From an uncultured Oscillospiraceae bacterium (GTDB lineage: Bacteria > Bacillota > Clostridia > Oscillospirales > Oscillospiraceae): a stretch of DNA of 59,330 nucleotides. The DNA lies in assembly GCA_934589525.1 (NCBI GenBank), contig CAKTOB010000016.1, positions 1-59,330 of the forward strand, given 5' to 3'. The notes beneath the pieces are model-generated. The model searched no databases and was not told the DNA's origin. It saw only the letters and a list, made by a program, of their open reading frames with translations. Positions 49,750 through 59,330 of the stretch are shown here, one piece after another (the first letter of the stretch is position 1; each line of letters starts with the position of its first letter). Both the position numbers and the translations under genes were made by a program.

Positions 49750-52383
49750 ATGGCAAAAGAATTAAACAAGGTCTATGAGCCCCAGGCTGTTGAGACCGAG
49801 ATCTACAACATGTGGCAGGAGGGTGGTTACTTCCACGCAGAGCGGGATGAGAACAAGAAGCCCTTTACCATCGTCATGCCCCCTCCCAATGTCACCGGCC
49901 AGCTGCACATGGGCCACGCAATGGACGCAACCTTGCAGGACAGCATCATCCGCTTCAAGCGGATGCAGGGCTATAACGCCCTTTGGATCCCCGGTGTGGA
50001 CCACGCCGGCATTGCCACCCAAATCAAGGTAGAAGAAGAGCTGCGGAAGGAAGGCCTGACCCGGTACGACCTGGGACGTGAAAAATTCCTGGAGCGGGTT
50101 TGGGACTGGAAAAACCGCTTCGGCAACCGGATCGTAGAGCAGCAGAAGAAGCTGGGTGCCAGCTGTGATTGGGACCGTGCCCGGTTCACCATGGACGAGG
50201 GCTGCTCCAAGGCCGTGCGGGAGGTGTTTGTCTCCCTGTACGAAAAGGGCCTGATCTACAAGGGCAGCCGGATCATCAACTGGTGCCCCCACTGTGTTAC
50301 CGCTCTGAGCGATGCGGAAGTGGAATATGTGGATAAGCCCGGCCATCTGTGGCACATCCGCTATCCTCTGGAAGACGGCTCCGGTGAGGTCATCGTTGCC
50401 ACCACCCGTCCGGAAACCATGCTGGGTGACTCCGGCGTCTGCGTCAACCCCGAGGATGAGCGCTACCGCTCTATTGTCGGAAAGAACGTGATCCTGCCCC
50501 TGCTGAATAAGCCCATTCCCGTGGTCGCTGATGCCTATGCGGAAATGGAATTTGGCACCGGCTGTGTCAAAATGACCCCCGCCCACGACCCCAACGACTT
50601 TGAGGTCGGCCTGCGGCACAACCTGGAGGTCATCCGGGTGCTGGACGATGAGGGCAAGGTCAACGAACTGGGCGGCAAATACCAAGGCCTTGACCGGTAT
50701 GAGGCGAGAAAGCAGATCGTTGCCGACCTGGAAGCCCAGGGGTACCTGGTGAAGGTGGAGGACTATTCCCACAACGTGGGCACCTGCTATCGCTGCCACA
50801 ACGATGTGGAACCCATTATCTCTGCCCAGTGGTTCGTAAAGATGAAGCCTCTGGCCGAGGAAGCCATTCGGGTGGTCAAGGACGGCGAAACCAAGTTCGT
50901 CCCGGAGCGCTTTACCAAAACCTATCTGAACTGGATGGAGAACGTCCGTGACTGGTGTATCTCCCGGCAGCTATGGTGGGGCCATCAGATTCCTGCCTGG
51001 ACCTGCGCCGACTGCGGCCATGTGACGGTTTCCCGGGAGGATGCCTGCAAGTGCGAGCACTGTGGCTCCACCCATATTGAGCGGGACCCGGATGTGCTGG
51101 ATACCTGGTTCAGCTCCGCTCTGTGGCCCTTTGAGACCCTGGGCTGGCCGGACAAGAACCCGGACCTGGATTATTTCTATCCCACGGACGTTCTGGTCAC
51201 CGGCTATGACATCATTTTCTTCTGGGTCGCCCGGATGATCTTCTCCGGCTGTGAGCACACCGGAAAGACACCCTTCCACACCGTGCTGCTCCATGGCCTG
51301 GTGCGGGACGATAAGGGCCGGAAAATGTCTAAGTCCCTGGGCAATGGCATTGATCCTCTGGAGATGATCTCCAAGTACGGCTGTGATGCCCTGCGCATGA
51401 ACATGATCACCGGCAACTCTCCCGGAAACGATATGCGTTTCTATGTGGAGCGCTGCGAGGCCATGCGGAATTTTGCCAATAAGCTCTGGAACGCTTCCCG
51501 CTACGTCCTCATGAATCTGGGGGAGGACTTTATACCGCAGCTTCCCCAGGAACTGGAAATTGCGGATAAGTGGGTGCTTTCCAAGCTGAATACCCTGATT
51601 GCGGAAGTCACCGACAACATGGAGCGGTATGAACTGGGCATTGCGGTCCAGAAGATCTACGACTTCATCTGGGACACCTACTGTGACTGGTATATCGAGC
51701 TGACCAAGGCCCGGCTGTACAGTGAGGATGCTTCCCGCAAGAATACCGCCCTGCAGGTTCTGGTATATGTGCTGGATCAGACCCTTCGTCTGCTGCACCC
51801 CTTCATGCCCTTCATCACCGAGGAGATCTGGCAGAGCCTGCCCCAGCGTCAGACCGCTCTGATCGTTGCCCAGTGGCCGGTTTCTTCCGAAGAGCTGAAT
51901 TTTGCCACGGAAGAAGCCCATATGGAGTCTGTTATGAATGCCATCCGGGCCATTCGTAACCGCAGAGCCGAGATGAACGTGCCCCCCTCCAAGAAGGCGA
52001 CGCTGTATGTGCTCACCTCCGCCCCCCAGGTCTTTGCCCAGGGTGAGGGCTTTATCCAGCGCTTGGCTTACGCCGACAAGGTGGAACTGCTGGAAAAGGA
52101 GCCCGAAAATCTGAACGGTCTCGTGACCTGCGCCACCGCGGATGCCAAGCTCTATATCCCCATGGGCCAGCTGGTTGACATTGCCAAGGAGCAGGAGCGT
52201 ATCGGGAAGGAACTGGAAAAAGCCAGAAAGAACCTGGCAAGCCTCAACGGCAAGCTTTCCAATGAGAACTTCATCTCCCGTGCTCCCGAGGCAGTGGTCA
52301 ATGCCGAGCGGGAAAAGGCCAAGAAGGCCGCCGATCTGATTGCCGCCCTGGAAGAAAGCCTGGCCGCGCTTCAGTCTCTTTAA
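49750..52383 (+). CDS. valS: Valyl-tRNA synthetase
   Basis: Class I synthetase charging tRNA-Val and editing mischarged threonine. The 877 residues are typical. The HIGH motif is LHMGHA (about residues 52-57), the editing domain contains [13 protein letters not shown] and [10 protein letters not shown], the second signature is KMSKSLGNG (about 525-533), then comes the anticodon domain, and a C-terminal coiled-coil ([19 protein letters not shown]) suits ValRS rather than IleRS. A zinc-binding CxxC pair (CADCGH, CEHCGS) is inserted. The ATG follows GAAAGGAG just after the T-box terminator. Confidence 0.98.
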   Translation: MAKELNKVYEPQAVETEIYNMWQEGGYFHAERDENKKPFTIVMPPPNVTGQLHMGHAMDATLQDSIIRFKRMQGYNALWIPGVDHAGIATQIKVEEELRKEGLTRYDLGREKFLERVWDWKNRFGNRIVEQQKKLGASCDWDRARFTMDEGCSKAVREVFVSLYEKGLIYKGSRIINWCPHCVTALSDAEVEYVDKPGHLWHIRYPLEDGSGEVIVATTRPETMLGDSGVCVNPEDERYRSIVGKNVILPLLNKPIPVVADAYAEMEFGTGCVKMTPAHDPNDFEVGLRHNLEVIRVLDDEGKVNELGGKYQGLDRYEARKQIVADLEAQGYLVKVEDYSHNVGTCYRCHNDVEPIISAQWFVKMKPLAEEAIRVVKDGETKFVPERFTKTYLNWMENVRDWCISRQLWWGHQIPAWTCADCGHVTVSREDACKCEHCGSTHIERDPDVLDTWFSSALWPFETLGWPDKNPDLDYFYPTDVLVTGYDIIFFWVARMIFSGCEHTGKTPFHTVLLHGLVRDDKGRKMSKSLGNGIDPLEMISKYGCDALRMNMITGNSPGNDMRFYVERCEAMRNFANKLWNASRYVLMNLGEDFIPQLPQELEIADKWVLSKLNTLIAEVTDNMERYELGIAVQKIYDFIWDTYCDWYIELTKARLYSEDASRKNTALQVLVYVLDQTLRLLHPFMPFITEEIWQSLPQRQTALIVAQWPVSSEELNFATEEAHMESVMNAIRAIRNRRAEMNVPPSKKATLYVLTSAPQVFAQGEGFIQRLAYADKVELLEKEPENLNGLVTCATADAKLYIPMGQLVDIAKEQERIGKELEKARKNLASLNGKLSNENFISRAPEAVVNAEREKAKKAADLIAALEESLAALQSL

Positions 52384-52386
52384 TTT

Positions 52387-52400
52387 GGGAAACTCTGAAT
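52387..52400. repeat. Solo left arm fragment of the palindromic repeat
   Basis: Fourteen bases identical to 19788-19801, the left arm of element B, placed directly after the valS stop codon. No matching right arm or core follows; the sequence runs straight into a terminator. Confidence 0.55.
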
Positions 52401-52412
52401 CAATCCATACAA

Positions 52413-52451
52413 TGTGGGAACGGTCTTCGGGCTGTTCCCACATATTTTTTT
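52413..52451 (+). terminator. Intrinsic terminator of valS
   Basis: TGTGGGAAC (52413-52421) pairs with GTTCCCACA (52434-52442), capped through TTCG, followed by a run of T. Confidence 0.9.
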
Positions 52452-52480
52452 AATAAGAAACAACTGAACGATTCAATCTT

Positions 52481-52516
52481 CCGGAAGGAGCACCTGCCTC
52501 TTTCCGGCTTTTTTTA
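52481..52516 (+). terminator. Second terminator downstream of valS
   Basis: CCGGAAGGAG (52481-52490) pairs with CTCTTTCCGG (52498-52507), followed by CTTTTTTT. Two terminators in a row isolate the spoIIA operon from valS. Confidence 0.8.
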
Positions 52517-52596
52517 TTCCCGGAGGCCATTCCGACAGGAAGTGCGGCGGTCAAAAGCTATACTGAATAGCACCACACACAAAGGAGGAACTTATC

Positions 52597-52914
52597 ATGC
52601 ATTTCACCAGTTTTCTGGACAGTGGAAAACTGACCATTGCTCTGACCGGAGAAATCGACCACCACTGTGCCAAGGCTTATATTCAGGTGATCGCCGCAAA
52701 AATCGAAACCTATATGCCGGAGGTTTGCGTTCTGGATTTTCGGGACGTGACCTTTGTGGATTCTTCCGGTATTGCGGTGGTCATCAATGCCCTGCGCAGC
52801 ATGAGCCAAATTGAGGGAAAGCTGCTGCTTACCGGCATTTCCCCCCAGCCCATGCGAGTATTCCGGGCCTCCGGCCTGGACAAACTTGTGGAAATTCGGG
52901 AGGCGGTATCATGA
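52597..52914 (+). CDS. spoIIAA: Anti-sigma F factor antagonist SpoIIAA
   Basis: STAS-domain protein that frees sigma F by binding SpoIIAB in the forespore. The 105 residues have LTIALTGEIDHHCAKAY, CVLDFRDVTFVDSSGIAVVINAL with the phosphorylated serine in DSSG, and LLTGISPQPMRVFRASGL. ATG 52597 follows AAAGGAGGA. It overlaps spoIIAB by four bases (ATGA). It is the first gene of the sporulation operon. No clear sigma H promoter could be placed upstream. Confidence 0.95.
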   Translation: MHFTSFLDSGKLTIALTGEIDHHCAKAYIQVIAAKIETYMPEVCVLDFRDVTFVDSSGIAVVINALRSMSQIEGKLLLTGISPQPMRVFRASGLDKLVEIREAVS

Positions 52915-53342
52915 AATTCGGCAATTATATGATTCTGGAGTTTCCCAGCAAATCCTGCAATGAGGCCTTTGCCAGAAGCGCCGTGGCCTGCTTTGCCGCC
53001 CAGCTGGACCCCACCCTGGAAGAGCTGGGAGATATTCGTACAGCGGTTTCCGAAGCGGTCACCAACTGCATCGTCCACGCCTATCCTGAAGAATTGGGCA
53101 TCATCACCCTTCGCTGCCGGATCCTCAAAGATAATGTTTTGGACATCGTCATTAAGGACAAGGGCGTGGGTATTCCGGACGTAGAGCAGGCCCGGCGGCC
53201 CAGCTTCACCACCGGAGGCGCAGAACGCAGCGGTATGGGCTTTACCATTATGGAAAGCTTTATGTCCAGCCTGGAAATCACCTCTGTGGAAGGGCGGGGC
53301 ACCTCCGTACATATGCGCCGGAAGCTCCAGCGGCGGCAATGA
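52911..53342 (+). CDS. spoIIAB: Anti-sigma F factor SpoIIAB (serine kinase)
   Basis: GHKL-fold protein kinase that holds sigma F inactive and phosphorylates SpoIIAA. The 143 residues contain the N box EIRTAVSEAVTNCIVHAY-like DIRTAVSEAVTNCIVHAY, the G1 region VIKDKGVGIPD and GMGFTIMESFM. Overlaps the genes on both sides by four bases, so the three proteins are made in a coupled way, as in Bacillus. Confidence 0.96.
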   Translation: MKFGNYMILEFPSKSCNEAFARSAVACFAAQLDPTLEELGDIRTAVSEAVTNCIVHAYPEELGIITLRCRILKDNVLDIVIKDKGVGIPDVEQARRPSFTTGGAERSGMGFTIMESFMSSLEITSVEGRGTSVHMRRKLQRRQ

Positions 53343-54052
53343 GTGTTCCGGAGGAGCTGATCACCCGGGCACAATCGGGAGATACTTCCGCGGCAGAACA
53401 GCTGGTCAGCGAAAACGCCGGACTGATCTGGGCGGTAGCCCGGCGGTTCCAGGGCCGGGGAACGGAGTTGGAAGACCTGTACCAATTGGGCTGTCTGGGG
53501 TTTCTCAAAGCGGTGGAGCGTTTTGACCCGGCCTTCGGCACCCAGTTTTCCACCTACGCCGTGCCGAAAATCTCCGGAGAGATCCGGAGATTTCTCCGGG
53601 ATGACGGCGCCGTAAAGGTATCTAGAGGCCTTAAAGAACAGTCTGCCGCCATCAAAGCCGCCCGCAGTCGGCTGACCTTGCAGCTGGGCCGGGAACCGGG
53701 ACTGTCCGAGCTTTCCTGTGAGACCGGCTTGGCTCCGGAAGAAATCGCCATGGCAGAAACCGCTACCGCCGCCACGGAGTCCATCTACCGGGAAACCGGT
53801 GAGGAAGGGTTTACGCTGGAAAATGTGCTGACGGACACGGAATCCGAAGAACGGATGGTGGAAAAAATCGCCTTGCGTCAGGCAATCCAAACCCTTCCGG
53901 AGCGGGAACGCCGGGTGGTTTCGCTGCGCTATTTCCACGGACTGACCCAGCAGCGCACCGCCCAGGTCCTGGGCATCAGCCAGGTTCAGGTCTCCCGTGT
54001 GGAGCGAAAGGCCCTGGGGCTTCTTCGGGGGAAGCTGACAGAGGAGCTGTAA
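53339..54052 (+). CDS. sigF: RNA polymerase sigma factor SigF
   Basis: Forespore-specific sigma factor. The 237 residues show region 2 (LIWAVARRFQGRGTELEDLYQLGCLGFLKAVERFDPAFGTQFSTYAVPKI region, about 30-80), region 3 (SRGLKEQSAAIKAARSRL) and the region 4 helix-turn-helix (ERRVVSLRYFHGLTQQRTAQVLGISQVQVSRVERKAL region). Third gene of the spoIIA operon, supporting spore formation by this organism. Confidence 0.95.
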   Translation: MSVPEELITRAQSGDTSAAEQLVSENAGLIWAVARRFQGRGTELEDLYQLGCLGFLKAVERFDPAFGTQFSTYAVPKISGEIRRFLRDDGAVKVSRGLKEQSAAIKAARSRLTLQLGREPGLSELSCETGLAPEEIAMAETATAATESIYRETGEEGFTLENVLTDTESEERMVEKIALRQAIQTLPERERRVVSLRYFHGLTQQRTAQVLGISQVQVSRVERKALGLLRGKLTEEL

Positions 54053-54057
54053 ACCGC

Positions 54058-54086
54058 TTGCAATTTTTACCCTTCTGCGGTAAAAT
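54058..54086 (+). promoter_or_regulatory. Promoter of pcrA
   Basis: -35 TTGCAA (54058-54063), 17-base spacer, -10 TAAAAT (54081-54086), right after the sigF stop codon. No terminator hairpin is obvious between sigF and this promoter. Confidence 0.78.
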
Positions 54087-54172
54087 AGAAGCTACGAATG
54101 AGGGGACCTTTGAAGAAACGGTACCGGCCGATCAAATTTGAGGTTCCTTAGAAAGAAATGATAGGTGCTTCT

Positions 54173-56560
54173 ATGAATGATGAATTGGATTCCCGATTTT
54201 TGACCGCCCGCCGAAACTATATTGCTTCCCGTTTTGCGTTTCTGAACGATATGCAGCGGGAAGCCGTACTGACCACGGAAGGTCCCTTGCTGCTGCTGGC
54301 CGGTGCCGGGAGCGGCAAGACCACCGTGCTCATCAACCGAATTGCCAACATCCTGCGCTATGGCCGGGCTTCTGACGGCCGGGAGATCCCGGGAGAGGTC
54401 CAAGATGAGGATGTATATTTTCTGGAAAACCTGCCCGCCGAGCCCACCCAAGAGCAGCTGGACCGTGCAGACCGGCTGTGTACCCTGGAGCCTACAAATC
54501 CCTGGAATGTTATTGCCATCACCTTTACCAACAAGGCTGCCGGAGAGCTGAAGGAGCGCCTCACCGCCATGCTGGGGGAGGGGGCGGAAGACATTTGGGC
54601 CATGACCTTCCATGCCGCCTGCTGCCGGATTTTGCGGAAATACATTGACCGCATGGGGTATACCTCCAGCTTTACCATTTACGATACCTCCGACTCCGAG
54701 CGGCTTATGAAGGAGATTCTCAAAGACCTGGGCCTGGATGACAAAACCTTTCCGCCCCGCTATGTCTTGAGCATCATCGGCAGGCAGAAAGACCGGCTCA
54801 TTTCCCCGGAACAGATGCTGGAGGACAGCCAGGGGGCCTCGGATCTTCGCATTTTGCAGATCGCCAAGGTCTACGGCATTTACCAGAAGCGTTTAAAGGA
54901 CAACAACGCCCTGGATTTTGACGACATCCTCTATGTGACCGTAAAGCTTCTCCAGCAGGATGAGGAAGTCCGGGAGTTTTACCAAAGAAAATTCCATTAT
55001 GTTTTGGTTGACGAGTATCAGGATACCAACCATGTGCAGTATCTTCTGACAGAGCTTCTCGCTGGGCAGCGCCGCAATATCTGTGTTGTCGGTGACGATG
55101 ACCAGAGTATTTACCGGTTCCGGGGGGCAACCATTGAGAATATCCTGAATTTTGAGGAGCAGTACCCCGGTGCCAGAGCCATTCGCCTGGAGCAGAATTA
55201 CCGGTCCACCCAGTCCATTCTGGATGCGGCCAATGCGGTGATCGCCCACAATCAGGGGCGGAAGGGGAAGCATCTTTGGACCTCCAACGGCAGCGGAGAA
55301 CCGATTCTGGTCTACGAAGCCGAAACGGAAGGAGCGGAGGGCAATTTCGTTGCCAGCCAGATCCTTTCCAAGTCCAAGGGCCACGATTTTAAAGACTATG
55401 CCATTTTGTACCGGACCAATGCCCAGTCCAACTCCATGGAATATGCCCTGAAACGGAACGGCATTCCCTACCGGGTCATCGGCGGTATGCGCTTCTTTGA
55501 GCGCTCGGAGATCAAAGACATGCTGTCCTATCTGTGCGTCATCAACAACCGTGCGGATGACCTCCGTTTGGGGCGGATCATCAACAACCCGCCCAGAGGA
55601 CTGGGAACAAAAACCATCGAAGCCGTCCAAAAGCTGGCCGAGGCAGAGGGGAAGAGCGTCTACGACGTGGTCTGTGATCCTTACAATTACGGTCCTTTGG
55701 AAAAATCCGCCGAAAAGCTTCTGCGATTCTCCGCTTTGATTGAGGACCTGGCGGGGCTTTTGGAGAGCGGTATGAGCCTGCCGGAATTTTATGACGAGCT
55801 GCTGATCCGCACAGGCTATGCGGAGATGCTGACGAACAAGCCTACGGAGGAGAACAAGACTCGGCTGGAGAACGTCAAGGAATTAAAGTCCAGCATTCAG
55901 TCTTATCTGGCCAATACCACCGAACCCAGTCTGGCCGGTTTCCTGGAAGAGATTTCCCTTTATACGGACTTGGAGCAGTACAACGAAGGGGACGACGCGG
56001 TGGTGATGATGACCATCCACTCTGCCAAGGGTTTGGAATTTCCCCATGTATTCCTGGTAGGCTTTGAAGACGGCCTGTTCCCCGGTTTGCGGGCCATCGG
56101 TGACCAGGAGGAGATGGAGGAGGAACGCCGCCTTTGCTATGTGGCCATCACCCGGGCGAAGAAAACACTGACCATCAGCCACGCCAGACAGCGTATGATC
56201 TACGGCCGCACCTCCTCGGCGCTGCCTTCCCGGTTTTTAAAGGAAATCCCCGAAAGCTGTATCGTCAAGCGCGGCGGCTATCGTCCCCAGGTGCAGGAGG
56301 GAAGACGGGAAAGCTACGAGCGGCATGTGGCCCGTGGAAGCGGGTATCTGTCTTCGACTCTTCGGGCCCAGGCGGCTCCCGCAGCCCCCATTCCGGAGTT
56401 CCGCAAAGGCGACATGGTCATGCACGCCGCTTTTGGCAAGGGCATGGTATTGTCCGTGCTGACAATGGGCGGCGACGCCTTGCTGGAAGTTGCCTTTGAT
56501 GACATCGGCACCAAAAAGCTTATGGCTAAGGCCGCGGGCACCCATATGAAAAAACTATGA
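54173..56560 (+). CDS. pcrA: ATP-dependent DNA helicase PcrA (UvrD family)
   Basis: SF1A 3'-5' helicase for repair and transcription-coupled processes. About 795 residues: Q motif LNDMQREA, motif I LAGAGSGKTTVL (about residues 41-52), a charged insert, Ia ITFTNKAAGELKERL, II VDEYQDTN, III GDDDQSIYRFRGA, IV YRSTQSIL, V MTIHSAKGLEFPHVFL and VI ERRLCYVAITRAKKTL. The C-terminal module FRKGDMVMHAAFGKGMVLSV is the Tudor-like polymerase contact. ATG 54173 follows AGGTG by five bases; ATG 54158, five codons earlier, has a weaker site but cannot be excluded. Confidence 0.95.
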   Translation: MNDELDSRFLTARRNYIASRFAFLNDMQREAVLTTEGPLLLLAGAGSGKTTVLINRIANILRYGRASDGREIPGEVQDEDVYFLENLPAEPTQEQLDRADRLCTLEPTNPWNVIAITFTNKAAGELKERLTAMLGEGAEDIWAMTFHAACCRILRKYIDRMGYTSSFTIYDTSDSERLMKEILKDLGLDDKTFPPRYVLSIIGRQKDRLISPEQMLEDSQGASDLRILQIAKVYGIYQKRLKDNNALDFDDILYVTVKLLQQDEEVREFYQRKFHYVLVDEYQDTNHVQYLLTELLAGQRRNICVVGDDDQSIYRFRGATIENILNFEEQYPGARAIRLEQNYRSTQSILDAANAVIAHNQGRKGKHLWTSNGSGEPILVYEAETEGAEGNFVASQILSKSKGHDFKDYAILYRTNAQSNSMEYALKRNGIPYRVIGGMRFFERSEIKDMLSYLCVINNRADDLRLGRIINNPPRGLGTKTIEAVQKLAEAEGKSVYDVVCDPYNYGPLEKSAEKLLRFSALIEDLAGLLESGMSLPEFYDELLIRTGYAEMLTNKPTEENKTRLENVKELKSSIQSYLANTTEPSLAGFLEEISLYTDLEQYNEGDDAVVMMTIHSAKGLEFPHVFLVGFEDGLFPGLRAIGDQEEMEEERRLCYVAITRAKKTLTISHARQRMIYGRTSSALPSRFLKEIPESCIVKRGGYRPQVQEGRRESYERHVARGSGYLSSTLRAQAAPAAPIPEFRKGDMVMHAAFGKGMVLSVLTMGGDALLEVAFDDIGTKKLMAKAAGTHMKKL

Positions 56561-56616
56561 CCGGCCAGGCATGATCCGCCCTTTGAAGCCATAGCCTATT
56601 CAATGGGGGTGGTGGT

Positions 56617-59227
<2,611 letters not shown>

Positions 59228-59253
59228 AGCAAACAAAGCACCCTGCTCAGGCT

Positions 59254-59330
59254 CTGTGAACTGCGCCCCGTCAAGTAGACAGCGAAATAATTAACGAAAA
59301 GTTCACAGCACTGCGGTGCTGTGACACCCA
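59254..59330. repeat. Nested inverted repeats at the window end
   Basis: CTGTGAAC (59254-59261) is inverted at 59301-59308, and a perfect 8-4-8 palindrome (CACAGCAC, TGCG, GTGCTGTG) lies at 59304-59323. The segment from 59256 (TGTGAACTGCGCCCCGTCAA) looks like the terminal repeat of some IS3-family elements. No coding sequence is visible before the window ends, so this is only a candidate mobile element edge. Confidence 0.35.

Noticed and set aside
52530..52570. A sigma H-type promoter upstream of spoIIAA (AGGAAGT and GAAT)
   Set aside because: The boxes are about 18 bases apart, against the expected 11-12 or so, and no good -35 accompanies the TATACT at 52559. The operon surely has a promoter, but I cannot place it.
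54098..54153. A degraded copy of the palindromic repeat in the pcrA leader (GAGGTTCCTTAG)
   Set aside because: Only about 11 of 12 bases match the right arm and the left side pairs poorly; this is within chance similarity.

Overview
The window looks like a chromosome segment of a spore-forming member of the Clostridia, most likely the Oscillospirales (Ruminococcaceae/Oscillospiraceae-like gut Firmicutes). The evidence is Firmicutes gene order (rplS-lepB-rbgA-rnhB-yraN; tig-clpP-clpX-lon-engB; asp23-nusB-tsaD paralogue-xseA-xseB-ispA), a spoIIAA-spoIIAB-sigF operon and yunB, a T-box in front of valS, strong AGGAGG-type ribosome binding sites, vegetative promoters with 17-base spacers, and G/C-rich third codon positions. 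The species assignment is inference. No phage, plasmid, CRISPR or complete insertion sequence was seen. Except in the 363-base T-box interval, no gap between genes exceeds 300 bases.

Layout. 1-711: tRNA-Ser(GCU, cut by the window edge), tRNA-Ser(UGA) and three tandem tRNA-Leu(CAG) genes. 857-6560: rplS with a structured leader, then a tight operon lepB-rbgA-rnhB-yraN-M19 dipeptidase-threonine synthase-like pseudoenzyme-metallophosphoesterase. 6580-13073: proteostasis block tig, clpP, clpX, lon and engB. 13190-14720: a TSCPD protein and a YbaK deacylase, divergent from tepA. 14764-19799: a large palindromic repeat, then asp23-nusB-tsaD paralogue-xseA-xseB-ispA and carD, whose last codons lie inside a second palindromic repeat. 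19935-25044: HAD phosphatase, polysaccharide pyruvyl transferase, radical SAM protein, asnA and a GT4 glycosyltransferase.

25115-33302 (minus strand) is the most striking region. One operon, aroF-tyrA-aroB-aroA-aroC-pheA-aroE/aroK-aroQ, encodes every step from PEP plus erythrose 4-phosphate to chorismate, and on to phenylpyruvate and 4-hydroxyphenylpyruvate. Its genes overlap or nearly abut. It is preceded by a promoter, a 20-codon leader peptide containing FYYYYYFF, a competing antiterminator and an intrinsic terminator. That is a classical ribosome-mediated attenuator sensing tyrosine and phenylalanine.

33359-49386: a UvrD-type helicase, a glycan cassette (two GT4 enzymes and a SPASM radical SAM protein), an HD protein, a lipase-like protein, type III glutamine synthetase, an isolated glycogen branching enzyme, and a GT-C membrane glycosyltransferase with two GtrB-like GT2 enzymes. 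49467-59227: T-box-valS, the spoIIA operon, pcrA, yunB and ligA. The final 100 bases hold nested inverted repeats that may mark a mobile element edge.

The items most worth follow-up are the Tyr/Phe attenuator, a family of palindromic repeats that share a core but carry different arms (two full copies and two solo arms), and a threonine synthase-like protein that has lost its PLP lysine and appears to start at CTG.
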